Shown here one piece after another: positions 1-7,995 of a DNA stretch of 51,746 bases. The stretch is taken from positions 1 through 51,746 of the forward strand of contig CABYPD010000009.1 in assembly GCA_902520835.1 (NCBI GenBank), written 5' to 3'. Position 1 is the stretch's first letter. The number at the start of each line of letters is the position of its first letter. This DNA comes from an uncultured Bacteroidota bacterium (lineage in GTDB: Bacteria > Bacteroidota > Bacteroidia > Flavobacteriales > Flavobacteriaceae). A program made the position numbers and the translations under genes. The notes beneath the pieces were generated by a model, which saw only the letters and a program-made list of their open reading frames with translations, was not told the DNA's origin and ran no database searches.

Positions 1-1
1 C

Positions 2-421
2 TCTTCATTTGATATTGAATCCTATGTTCCTTTTTTTAAGACAAAGAGAGTTTGGTCAGACAGAATTAAAAAAATAAACACTCCAGCTATGCCTGGTTAT
101 GCTTTTTTTAAACTAAACAAGCTCGACTATAATTTGATCAATCTTAATCCTTACACTAAAAGCATTGTAAGGGATACCAATGGGATGCCAGCAGTAATAA
201 CAGAAAATGAAATTTCTATTTTGAAAAGCCATATTAATGGAGAGGGGGACAATAATGGTTTTTTTAATTGTAATATTGGTGAAAAAGTACAGATTATCTC
301 TGGTCCTATGATTTACAAAAGCGGAGTTGTTGAAAAAATAAATAATAAAACAGTTACAATTACGTTAAAGTCTTTAAACATTAAGATAGTAATAAACAAG
401 GGCGATTTAATTGCTGCATAA
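2..421 (+). CDS. NusG-like transcription antiterminator (UpxY/LoaP type), 5' truncated
   Basis: The reading frame is open from the left window edge, so the N-terminus lies outside; the first ATG at 89 is internal. Residues encoded by bases 2-115 match the end of a NusG NGN domain (ESYVPFFKTKRVWSDRIKK, then MPGYAFFK). A KOW-like segment follows (GEKVQIISGPMIYKSGVVEK) near the C-terminus. NusG paralogues of this type travel with RNA polymerase and allow read-through of long polysaccharide operons in Bacteroidota. The gene ends 55 bp from a convergent Kelch-type gene and lies near a wecA-like gene, which suits a role in surface-polysaccharide expression. It could also be the general NusG, but the non-ribosomal context argues against that. 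Confidence 0.8.
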   Translation, partial: SSFDIESYVPFFKTKRVWSDRIKKINTPAMPGYAFFKLNKLDYNLINLNPYTKSIVRDTNGMPAVITENEISILKSHINGEGDNNGFFNCNIGEKVQIISGPMIYKSGVVEKINNKTVTITLKSLNIKIVINKGDLIAA

Positions 422-475
422 ACCCCAATAATTGTTCTGCTTTTTTGTAGGTAGATTAGCGAAGCTGTGTTTAGT

Positions 476-1885
476 TCACAGCTCGAAAACAAATTTTATA
501 AAACTTATTTTAGGTTTAAAGCTATTTGCATCTGTTTTATAGGCTTTGATCCTGTTATCTTCTGGGTGTTTGGTTTCAATAACTGAAGTTTTATTGCCTG
601 TTAAATCATAAAGCTTTGAGTTTATATCGCTAATAAATTCATTTCTAATTGAAGTAAGGTGTGACTTACTATAGTTTTTAGAAGATATAATTTTGTTTAT
701 TTGAGGAGCTGAAATGAAATTGTTTTCAGATAAAAGTGTAAAGAACTTTTTTTCTTTTGATGAAATCTCGACAGAGTTATTTTTAAAGTAAATTGCTTTT
801 TCGTCGAATAATAATAGAGCTTTAATATGGTCTTTATATAGAAAAAGTTTCAAAATTATCCAGAAAAAGGCAAAGCCAATTAGAGCAATTAAAATGTTTT
901 CAATTGAATTGTCTCTTTTCTCTGAAACTATGGGAAATGTTGATTTGGAATAAATTGATTGATCTAATGAGTTTAAATCTATCTGATCTAGGGTTTTTAT
1001 ACCGTTGTTTCCAGAAATATAAAATATGCTTTTATCTACAATAAAAGTTGGAAATTTATTATCAATATTGACTTTTGCATTGAAATTTTTATATGACGTA
1101 TAACTCATATCATTAAAGTCAAATTTGAGAATGGAATCGCTTTCCACCAAGAAAGAGCTCCTATCAATTGATGGCAATGTAAAAAGGGTGTGTTTTGAGC
1201 TTAATGGTTCAGAAATTTTGCCTAGATCAACAAATTCTTTTTTGATTAAATCAAAATAAAAAACATCGTCATTGTCTACGCTATACATAGCGCTTTGTGA
1301 ACTAATGGTTGTGCCTCCAAGCACAAAAAGCTTATCATCAGATGTTATTAAGCTAATTGCTTTGCCCCTTCCTTTTGGAACGTAAGCGCTATTGTTGTAA
1401 ACTATGTCCCACTGTTTAATGTTTGGATCGTAGAAAGTGATGTAGTCTTTAAAAGACCAAAAGCCGTAACCTCCGTAGATATGAATTTTGTCGTTATAAA
1501 CAAAAAAAGACCCCCATACTTGATTTCTATGAAGACTAGTGTTGTCAATTCTTATAAATTGATTGCCGTCTTTTTTAAAAACTGGGCCTGCTCCAACAGA
1601 GACCAAATAAAAATCATTGGAAGTTGAAACAGACAAATATTCTTTGTGTGAAAATTCTACTCCAATTTCTTTAATCTCTTGCTTGAATGAAGAAGAAGGA
1701 AATGCAAAATAATCCCATGAATTATTATTTAATTCAAAAATACCGTTCGTGGTTATTATAGAAAGTTTTTCCTTCTCTGATTTTGCAAACAAATAATTTG
1801 CTATGCTATCAGAAACTGGAAGCTGAATTTGACATAAAGAAAAATTAAAGAACAATAAAACAGCGTATGAAACGAATCTTTTCAC
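476..1885 (-). CDS. Kelch-like propeller membrane protein with cytoplasmic putative DNA-binding domain (paralogue A)
   Basis: The 469-residue protein begins at a GTG codon and starts with a signal peptide (residues 1-18, ending LCQ). Residues 20-320 are beta-rich with Kelch-like blades: HRNQ at 119-122, GGYGFW at 138-143 and LFVLGG at 186-191. One hydrophobic helix spans about 329-350. The basic C-terminal region (365-452) has a helical pattern like a winged-helix domain. The inferred topology is periplasmic sensor, TM helix, cytoplasmic output. It shares this architecture, the HRNQ motif and GGYGFW with the gene at 2934-4397, so the two are paralogues flanking a wecA-like gene. It is read divergently from wecA with only 17 bp between start codons. 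No function is established; a one-component sensor for surface-polysaccharide genes is my inference. Confidence 0.75.
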   Translation of the reverse strand: MKRFVSYAVLLFFNFSLCQIQLPVSDSIANYLFAKSEKEKLSIITTNGIFELNNNSWDYFAFPSSSFKQEIKEIGVEFSHKEYLSVSTSNDFYLVSVGAGPVFKKDGNQFIRIDNTSLHRNQVWGSFFVYNDKIHIYGGYGFWSFKDYITFYDPNIKQWDIVYNNSAYVPKGRGKAISLITSDDKLFVLGGTTISSQSAMYSVDNDDVFYFDLIKKEFVDLGKISEPLSSKHTLFTLPSIDRSSFLVESDSILKFDFNDMSYTSYKNFNAKVNIDNKFPTFIVDKSIFYISGNNGIKTLDQIDLNSLDQSIYSKSTFPIVSEKRDNSIENILIALIGFAFFWIILKLFLYKDHIKALLLFDEKAIYFKNNSVEISSKEKKFFTLLSENNFISAPQINKIISSKNYSKSHLTSIRNEFISDINSKLYDLTGNKTSVIETKHPEDNRIKAYKTDANSFKPKISFIKFVFEL

Positions 1886-1902
1886 GAAAACTAAGTTAAT
1901 AA

Positions 1903-2937
1903 ATGGAAATTGAATTATTAGTTTATTATTTTTTGTTTTTGTTTTTAGGAGCTGGTCTTTCAGCTTTTTTAAACGGATATCTAAACAACACCTTTAATCT
2001 GAATAAAATGTATGACCCAGTTGTAGATAGGTCTTCTCATAAAGACAAGGCAACCAGGTCTGGAGGGCTTGCTTTATTTTTAACATTTTGTATATGTTAT
2101 GGTATTGGAAAAGCGCTGGGTGTAATGAGCGTGGATCTATATGCTCTAATTGCTTTTTGTTTTGTGGCTCTAATTGGAGTTGGCGATGATTTGTTCACAA
2201 TTAAATACAGAGAAAAGTTTTTTGTTCAAGTGTTTGCTGGGGTTGTACTGTTGCAAAGCCGTGTTTATATAAATAATTTTCATGGAATTTTTGGGATTTA
2301 TGAAATTCCTTACTGGGCATCAGCAGTTATAACAATATATGTTTTTGTTGTGATAGTAAATTCATTAAACCTAATTGACGGAATCGATGGATTGGCAGCT
2401 TTGCTTTGTGTAAAGTTTTTTGTTATTGTTGGGGCTATTCTTGCTGTTTCTTCAAAAGAAATGGAACTTGTTGTTCCGTCAATAATAGGGGCTTTAATTG
2501 GTTTTTTAATTTACAATATGAACCCTCACAAGAAAGTTTTTCTAGGTGATACTGGCTCGCTTTTACTTGGGTCTGTTATGGCTTTTTATATTTTTTATAT
2601 ACTTGATGATAGAAGCTCTATTGTAACCGATTCAAACATTTCAAGGCCTTTGCTTGCTGTATTATTATTAATATATCCTCTAGCTGATACGCTAAGAGCT
2701 TTTATTATAAGGGCTTACAAAAAACAATCTCCTTTTATTGCGGATAGAGTGCATCTTCATCATCGACTGATTGATAAAAAAGGGCTTAATCATTGGCAAT
2801 CTACATTAACAATTTTATTCGTTTCTATATCCATTCTTGTTTTAGGTTTTCTTCTTTCAAGTGTTTTAAGTTTGAGTCTTGTCATTCTTTGCTTATTAAT
2901 TTATATGATTGGTATATTTTTCTTAATCTTCAAATGA
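1903..2937 (+). CDS. wecA: WecA/MraY-family undecaprenyl-phosphate sugar-1-phosphate transferase
   Basis: A 344-residue polytopic membrane enzyme of the WecA/TagO/MraY family, which moves a HexNAc-1-phosphate from UDP-sugar onto undecaprenyl phosphate to start O-antigen, capsule or related glycan assembly. The family signatures are intact: GVGDDLF (92-98), NSLNLIDGIDG (153-163), FLGDTGS (213-219) and the C-terminal DRVHLHHRL (281-289), which is typical of the WecA rather than the MraY branch. The last codons overlap the next gene as ATGA at 2934-2937, indicating translational coupling to the downstream Kelch-type paralogue. The sugar specificity cannot be read from the sequence. Confidence 0.9.
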   Translation: MEIELLVYYFLFLFLGAGLSAFLNGYLNNTFNLNKMYDPVVDRSSHKDKATRSGGLALFLTFCICYGIGKALGVMSVDLYALIAFCFVALIGVGDDLFTIKYREKFFVQVFAGVVLLQSRVYINNFHGIFGIYEIPYWASAVITIYVFVVIVNSLNLIDGIDGLAALLCVKFFVIVGAILAVSSKEMELVVPSIIGALIGFLIYNMNPHKKVFLGDTGSLLLGSVMAFYIFYILDDRSSIVTDSNISRPLLAVLLLIYPLADTLRAFIIRAYKKQSPFIADRVHLHHRLIDKKGLNHWQSTLTILFVSISILVLGFLLSSVLSLSLVILCLLIYMIGIFFLIFK

Positions 2938-4397
2938 TGAAAAAAATATTTTTCTGGCTTTTCTTAATACCCTTATGTTTTTACAACATGCATTTATTTG
3001 CTGTTGAGAAAAGTGCTTTTAATGAAGCTTCCAATGATTCTATTTTAAATACTGTGAGTGTTTCAAAGCTTCTTGAGAGCAGAGACTACTTGTTTGTAGA
3101 AAATGGTAAAAACTATTTTCATGTGCTTTTAAGAAACGGCTTTCTTACAGGCCCCTTTCAAAATAATGAGTTTGTCTATAAAGATTACTCTAGCCAAGTG
3201 CCTGAGGAAATTAATGTTGAGTTTCAAGCCCTAATACCAACAAAAATGGGTTCTGATACTTATCTTTTATATCCTGGTGGCGGGATGCTGTTTAAGTTTA
3301 ATGAAAGCGTTGGGGCAATAAAAAGAATTGACAGGTCTTTTGCTCATAGGAATCAATATTCTGGATATTTTTTCAGCCACAATAAAAACTTGTATTTATT
3401 GGGAGGTTATGGCTTTTGGGAAACAAAATCCCTTCTTACAAAATTTAATTTTAGTTCTGGGCAGTGGGACTATATACCTACTACAGGACAAGCGCCTGAG
3501 GGAATTGATCGTGGTGCTTTTTTAATTAAAGATGATAAACTTTATGCTGCAGGATTTGTGAGTAGAAACAGTAATAATCAAAAAGAAAACAGAGAAGATA
3601 ATCTTTATGTTTTATCCTTACCGACATCAACATCAATAGGTGAGACTGTAGCTTCTGACGCTTTTAATTGGGAAAAAAAAGGTGTTTTAAATCCTCTTTT
3701 ATTAAATGCTCCTATAACTGCCTTAAACAAAGATTGGATTTATAAGGATAATCTTTTAGTCAACATTGTTGATGACCCTAATCTTTACCTAATTGATCCA
3801 ATAGAAAATATTATAAAAACTATTCCGAATGATTTATTGTTGTATAAGAGCGGGGGAAAGTCTATAATGAAAAATAGTGAAATAATCAGCACTGTCAGAA
3901 ATTCTGCAACTGGATCAGTCTCTATGGCTTATTTTGATATTAATGGCATTGAAAACAATCCAAATATTTCTGAGGAGTATTTATATAGAAGCTCCGATAA
4001 TTTTTATGATTTTTTAATTTTTGGAGCAATTCTATTAGTCTCTATTATAATTTTTCTATGGGTTTTCTTTAGCTACTCAAACAAAAACTATGTTTTAATT
4101 GATAATGAAATTATTCACGCAAAAGGTAATTTAAAATTAAGTGAAATTGAAACACGTTTAATTGCTCTATTTATTAATAAGAAGTCACTTGCAAATTCTA
4201 AAATAATGTCTTTATTCACTGAAAAATCTAAAACAAAAGATTATGCGGTGAAAAGGAAAAACAGAACCTTAACAAACCTCAATAAGCGATTCTCAGAACT
4301 TTACGGAACCTCTTTATTATACAATCAAAAGTCTAAAACTGATTCAAGACAAACCAACTACCTTTTAAACGAAAAAATTAATCTCAAGAGAAATTAA
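2934..4397 (+). CDS. Kelch-like propeller membrane protein with cytoplasmic putative DNA-binding domain (paralogue B)
   Basis: The frame is open further upstream to 2793, but the credible start is the ATGATG at 2934, which gives a signal peptide (MMKKIFFWLFLIPLCFYNMH) and overlaps the wecA stop by 4 bases. The 487-residue product repeats the layout of the gene at 476-1885: a beta-propeller region with HRNQ (138-141) and GGYGFW (157-162), one TM helix (about 359-380), and a basic C-terminal domain of about 95 residues (385-478). That domain contains RKNRTLTNLNKRF, a pattern that could be a recognition helix of a winged-helix fold. It overlaps the convergent GH3 gene by 4 bases. The fold and function of the output domain are inferred. 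Confidence 0.75.
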   Translation: MMKKIFFWLFLIPLCFYNMHLFAVEKSAFNEASNDSILNTVSVSKLLESRDYLFVENGKNYFHVLLRNGFLTGPFQNNEFVYKDYSSQVPEEINVEFQALIPTKMGSDTYLLYPGGGMLFKFNESVGAIKRIDRSFAHRNQYSGYFFSHNKNLYLLGGYGFWETKSLLTKFNFSSGQWDYIPTTGQAPEGIDRGAFLIKDDKLYAAGFVSRNSNNQKENREDNLYVLSLPTSTSIGETVASDAFNWEKKGVLNPLLLNAPITALNKDWIYKDNLLVNIVDDPNLYLIDPIENIIKTIPNDLLLYKSGGKSIMKNSEIISTVRNSATGSVSMAYFDINGIENNPNISEEYLYRSSDNFYDFLIFGAILLVSIIIFLWVFFSYSNKNYVLIDNEIIHAKGNLKLSEIETRLIALFINKKSLANSKIMSLFTEKSKTKDYAVKRKNRTLTNLNKRFSELYGTSLLYNQKSKTDSRQTNYLLNEKINLKRN

Positions 4398-5884
4398 TTT
4401 GCATTCAGAACCCCCTCTATTAATTCTCTGTTATTAGAAAGTCTTGGTATTTTATTCTGTCCTCCTAGCTTTCCCTTAGACTTCATATAATTCTTGAAAG
4501 CTCCTTTTTTCACTACTACTATTTCAAGTTCTTTTAAAACTTTTCCTTCAATTAAATCTCTGTAATAAATATTTCTATTACATAATGCTGAATTAAGATG
4601 GCTTGAAAACTTCTTCATGTTGAAATTCACTGTTTCTAATTCAATACACCACTGGTGACATGGCAAATCTCCTTGGTTTTCTAATTTTGGAGCTACAGTA
4701 AATTCATTAATTACAATATTAAAAAAGGTAGCTGTTTCAGCTAAAGACTGCTCTACTTCCGACACTATAACATGTTCTCCAAAGGCCGAAATAAAATGCT
4801 TATATCTTCCGGTAACTAAGATTTTTGGAGGAATCAAAGAAGTGAAAACAACCGTATCTCCTGTATTATATGCCCAAAGGCCCGCATTAGTTGAAACAAT
4901 CATAACGTAGTTAACTCCAATCTCAACAGCAGAAAGATCGTGACGTGTCGCTTTATCGTTTTCAAATTCGCTAAGCTTAATAAACTCGTAAAAAATTCCT
5001 GAATCATACTGGAGAAGCAGAGCTTTATCGTCTTGCTCATTTTGATAAGCAAAAAAACCCTCAGATGCTGGGAAAAATTCTATTGAGTCAATTGTTTTTC
5101 CAATAAGTTTATTAAATTTTTTTTTATAAGGCTCATAATTTACTCCGCCAAAAACAAAAAGAGAAAAGTTTTGAAAAATTTCAGACAAGTTTTTTTTATT
5201 TGATTTTGTAATAAGTTTTTCCAAATACATTTGCACCCAGGACGGAATTCCACCAATAACAGTCATATTCTCATTTAATGTTTCGTCGCAAATTGTATTA
5301 ATTTTTTGTTCCCAATCATCGATACAATTTGTATCCCATGAAGGCATGTTGTTCGATCTTAAATATGAAGGAACGTAATGGGCTACTATTCCAGATAATC
5401 TTCCTGTTTTTATTCCGTTTATATTTTCTAAAATAGGAGAGCCTTGAATAAAAATTGTTTTACCGCTCAAAAAATCAGTTTTTCTTGTTTTATTTATATA
5501 AAAAAGCAGGGCATTTCTTGATGATTTTATGTGATAGGGCATTGATTCATTTGAAATTGGAATAAGTTTCGCCCCGCTTGTAGTTCCTGAAGTTTTAGCA
5601 AAATATCTTGGTTTTCCTGGCCAAAGAATATTCTCTTCTCCGCTTTTAACTTTATCGATGTAGTTCTTGATGCCTTCATAATCTCTCACAGGAACTAAAC
5701 TCTTAAAAGACTTGAAGTCGCTTATATTATCAAATTTGTGATCTAAACCGAACTGTGTTTTAGAAGCCTTTTTAATAAGCTTTATCAATGTTTGTTTTTG
5801 AATTTTAGCAGCTTTTGAATATGTACTTTCAATTTGGCTTACAACATATGATGCAAAAAGTTTTGCAATTATCTTTTTTAACAT
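4394..5884 (-). CDS. GH3 auxin-responsive promoter family protein (acyl-adenylating enzyme)
   Basis: The 496-residue protein belongs to the GH3 branch of acyl-adenylate-forming enzymes; plant members join amino acids to jasmonate or auxin. The ATP-binding motif is clear at residues 98-109 (TSGTTSGAKLIP). Further family-like segments are FFPASEGFFAYQ, and AYNTGDTVVF followed by VTGRYKHFISAFGEHV, the hinge region. The native substrate in Bacteroidota is unknown. Its ATG lies just after the stop of the M23 peptidase gene, so the two are probably co-transcribed. The same neighbourhood with tatA recurs, from memory, in Flavobacteriia. Confidence 0.88.
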   Translation of the reverse strand: MLKKIIAKLFASYVVSQIESTYSKAAKIQKQTLIKLIKKASKTQFGLDHKFDNISDFKSFKSLVPVRDYEGIKNYIDKVKSGEENILWPGKPRYFAKTSGTTSGAKLIPISNESMPYHIKSSRNALLFYINKTRKTDFLSGKTIFIQGSPILENINGIKTGRLSGIVAHYVPSYLRSNNMPSWDTNCIDDWEQKINTICDETLNENMTVIGGIPSWVQMYLEKLITKSNKKNLSEIFQNFSLFVFGGVNYEPYKKKFNKLIGKTIDSIEFFPASEGFFAYQNEQDDKALLLQYDSGIFYEFIKLSEFENDKATRHDLSAVEIGVNYVMIVSTNAGLWAYNTGDTVVFTSLIPPKILVTGRYKHFISAFGEHVIVSEVEQSLAETATFFNIVINEFTVAPKLENQGDLPCHQWCIELETVNFNMKKFSSHLNSALCNRNIYYRDLIEGKVLKELEIVVVKKGAFKNYMKSKGKLGGQNKIPRLSNNRELIEGVLNAN

Positions 5885-5885
5885 T

Positions 5886-6740
5886 TTAGAAGCTTATTAA
5901 ATCTTCAGGGTTAATTGGCCCTTTATCATCCCAAAGCTCGAAATGAAGATGAGGACCTGTAGTTAGTTCCCCGGTATTTCCAGAAAGAGCGATGATCTGT
6001 CCTGATTGAACAAAATCTCCTTGTGAGACTTTTGAAGACTTATTGTGTTTATAAACAGTCATTAGTTTGTTCTTATGATATACTGCCACAGTATAACCAG
6101 AGTTTATAGTCCATTCTGAGAGTATAACAATTCCATCAGCAACTGATTTAACTGGTGTTTCTTCTTTCAAAATTATATCAACTCCATAATGTTTATCTGT
6201 AATTGAAAACTTCTCGGAAATAAAACCGCTAACTGGTGATTCTAAAGAGATGTTTAAAGGGCTAAATTCAGATTCAATAACATTAAATTTATCCTCTCTT
6301 TCAACCAGTTTTCTAAGAATAGAATCTTCAATATTGATTTTGATATTCAATTCTGAGACATCTACTTTAGCCAACTCTGTATGTGTTTGGTATTTGTTTT
6401 CAAACTCTTCCCCAGACAACAAGCTTTTTAGAGACAAAATATATTGTTCATTGTTTTCTAGCTCTGCTACCAGCGTGTCTAGTTTTTGTAAATTGTCAAT
6501 TGCCTGAAACCTCATTGCTGTTGTATCATACCCAGGAACATATTCTCTAACTGGTGTGAAAAAAATTATGAATGTTGTTATTGTCATTATAAAAAGACTG
6601 ACAAGAATTGAATATGCAAGAATATTAAGTTTGGAAAGCCTTAAAGAGAATCTCTCTTCATAAGTTTCTTCGTTCAAAACTACCAACCTGTATTTGTTGG
6701 GCTCTTGCTTGTTTTTATTTACATTCTTTTTTCCTTTCAT
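5886..6740 (-). CDS. M23 family (LytM) metallopeptidase, membrane anchored
   Basis: A 284-residue cell-wall-type endopeptidase. A hydrophobic helix at about 39-62 follows a basic N-terminus, then a helical linker, then a C-terminal LytM domain. The zinc and catalytic residues are intact: HYGVD (184-188), the YKH histidine near 232, and HLHFE with histidines at 264 and 266. It likely cuts peptidoglycan stem peptides or cross-bridges in the periplasm. I start it at ATG 6740: an earlier in-frame TTG at 6749 falls inside a perfect -7 promoter element (6747-6754) and so is unlikely to be translated. It is the first gene of a pair with the GH3 gene. Confidence 0.9.
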   Translation of the reverse strand: MKGKKNVNKNKQEPNKYRLVVLNEETYEERFSLRLSKLNILAYSILVSLFIMTITTFIIFFTPVREYVPGYDTTAMRFQAIDNLQKLDTLVAELENNEQYILSLKSLLSGEEFENKYQTHTELAKVDVSELNIKINIEDSILRKLVEREDKFNVIESEFSPLNISLESPVSGFISEKFSITDKHYGVDIILKEETPVKSVADGIVILSEWTINSGYTVAVYHKNKLMTVYKHNKSSKVSQGDFVQSGQIIALSGNTGELTTGPHLHFELWDDKGPINPEDLISF

Positions 6741-6746
6741 TTGAAA

Positions 6747-6754
6747 CAAAGATA
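6747..6754 (-). promoter_or_regulatory. Bacteroidota -7 promoter element for the M23 peptidase gene
   Basis: Read on the minus strand this is TATCTTTG, a perfect TAnnTTTG match, ending 6 bases before the ATG at 6740. The transcript would start at or very near the start codon. I found no good TTTG -33 element upstream. Confidence 0.55.
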
Positions 6755-6782
6755 ATCATCAAAAAATTATTAATTTTTATGG

Positions 6783-6817
6783 TTTGAATATTAAAATGCA
6801 ATTTATTATTACTTTTG
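6783..6817 (+). promoter_or_regulatory. Promoter of tatA
   Basis: A -33 element TTTG (6783-6786), a 23-base spacer and a -7 element TACTTTTG (6810-6817) match the Bacteroidota consensus TTTG-N17-23-TAnnTTTG. The tatA ATG lies 14 bases after the -7 element. This is the best two-part promoter I found in the window. Confidence 0.65.
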
Positions 6818-6831
6818 TTTAAATTAGATTT

Positions 6832-7011
6832 ATGAATACAGCGCTAGTTTTATTTGCATTAGGACCGGGTCAAATTGTTTTAATTTTACTTGTTGTTCTT
6901 TTATTATTCGGAGGTAGAAAAATTCCTGAACTAATGAAAGGCCTAGGAACAGGTATTAAAGAGTTTAAAAACGCCTCTAAAGAAGAAGAAAAAGAAAAAG
7001 AAGACAAATAA
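6832..7011 (+). CDS. tatA: Sec-independent protein translocase subunit TatA/TatE
   Basis: A 59-residue protein with the TatA layout: a short N-terminus, one TM helix (about residues 4-25), the FGG hinge followed by RKIPEL (26-34), an amphipathic helix ([14 protein letters not shown]), and an acidic/lysine-rich tail. TatA forms the pore-like part of the twin-arginine export system for folded proteins in the inner membrane. It has its own promoter and is divergent from the M23 peptidase gene. No tatC is present in the window. Confidence 0.92.
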   Translation: MNTALVLFALGPGQIVLILLVVLLLFGGRKIPELMKGLGTGIKEFKNASKEEEKEKEDK

Positions 7012-7014
7012 TTT

Positions 7015-7989
7015 TTATTTCTTTCTAAAAACTTTTAGTGATTTAATGATTGCTTCAAGCTCAATAATTCCATCTCTCTTTCTTTGAGAAGGTGAAAAGA
7101 TAAAGCCTTCTAAATATAAAATTCGTTTGTTTATAGTATCTTTTACAACATAATTGATAAAGGGGCCGCCCATAAAATCTCCTTTAACCTCCCATGTGCC
7201 TCTTGTCTCCTTTAAAATAAAACCGTTAGCTTCATCAATATCAAAATATGGTAAATACGCTTCTTCAGTAATCATATAGCTTCCATCAACTCGTCCTGGA
7301 ACAAACTCTTTGTTTAGTGAGTCTCTAGTTTTGATTGTTTTCAAAAGATCAATTTCATCAAAGCTTTCATATCGGATGTTTAGCTCGCTTGCTATTAAAT
7401 TTGAAGTGCCGTTTTTTAATGATTTTTGAAACCAGATAGTTTTATTTTCTTCTTTAAAAATCGAGTATGCAGACGGCATTGTTAAACTAATGGATAAAGA
7501 GTCTTTTAAGTTTGTTTTGTTTAAAGGGGATTTTAATATTCTTCTTTTGTTTTCTTCTATTTCGCCTTTTTGAAACTCATTTATCGAAAAGTTTGCTGCT
7601 TTTTTTAGGTTTTCAATTAATTGTGTTTCGTTTGTGCCTGATATTTCCAAAAACAGTTGTGGTCTAGCAAACTTGTCTCTAGCCATCTTTGGTTTGTCGT
7701 CTTTTTTCTGGTTTATAAAAACTATGTTTCTTCCGGTTCTTCCAAAACCAGTAAAAGCTTCATATGGAATATAGCTTAAATTAAAAGATTCTTCAATTTG
7801 AGGGAGCCCTTTAAATTCAGATGCAAAAATATTTCTAATTTCATTGCCAACTTTAGATTCCCATGTGACTTTGTCAGTTATTACAGAAACAGAATTAATT
7901 CTGCCAGAGGATAAAGGTTTGTAATTTTTGGTTTCTTCTTCACATGAAAGAAACAAAATCAAAATAAATATGTATGTATATTTTTTCAA
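7015..7989 (-). CDS. DUF4837 family lipoprotein
   Basis: A 324-residue predicted lipoprotein: the hydrophobic signal ends LFLSC, with the lipobox cysteine at residue 16. The mature part resembles the DUF4837 family of Bacteroidota, which has no known function; GRINSVSVI near the N-terminus and the segment around GGPFINYV near the C-terminus are the parts I recognise. The start is a TTG, 6 bases after the pgk stop, so it is probably co-transcribed with pgk. It is probably attached to the inner or outer membrane facing the periplasm. Confidence 0.75.
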   Translation of the reverse strand: MKKYTYIFILILFLSCEEETKNYKPLSSGRINSVSVITDKVTWESKVGNEIRNIFASEFKGLPQIEESFNLSYIPYEAFTGFGRTGRNIVFINQKKDDKPKMARDKFARPQLFLEISGTNETQLIENLKKAANFSINEFQKGEIEENKRRILKSPLNKTNLKDSLSISLTMPSAYSIFKEENKTIWFQKSLKNGTSNLIASELNIRYESFDEIDLLKTIKTRDSLNKEFVPGRVDGSYMITEEAYLPYFDIDEANGFILKETRGTWEVKGDFMGGPFINYVVKDTINKRILYLEGFIFSPSQRKRDGIIELEAIIKSLKVFRKK

Positions 7990-7995
7990 AATACT

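Noticed and set aside
2793-2933. Long N-terminal extension of Kelch B into wecA
   Set aside because: It would hide a good signal peptide beginning at 2934 and overlaps a conserved gene in another frame.
6741-6749. Upstream TTG start for the M23 peptidase
   Set aside because: It lies inside the perfect -7 element TATCTTTG (minus strand), so it would not be in the transcript; the ATG at 6740 follows directly.
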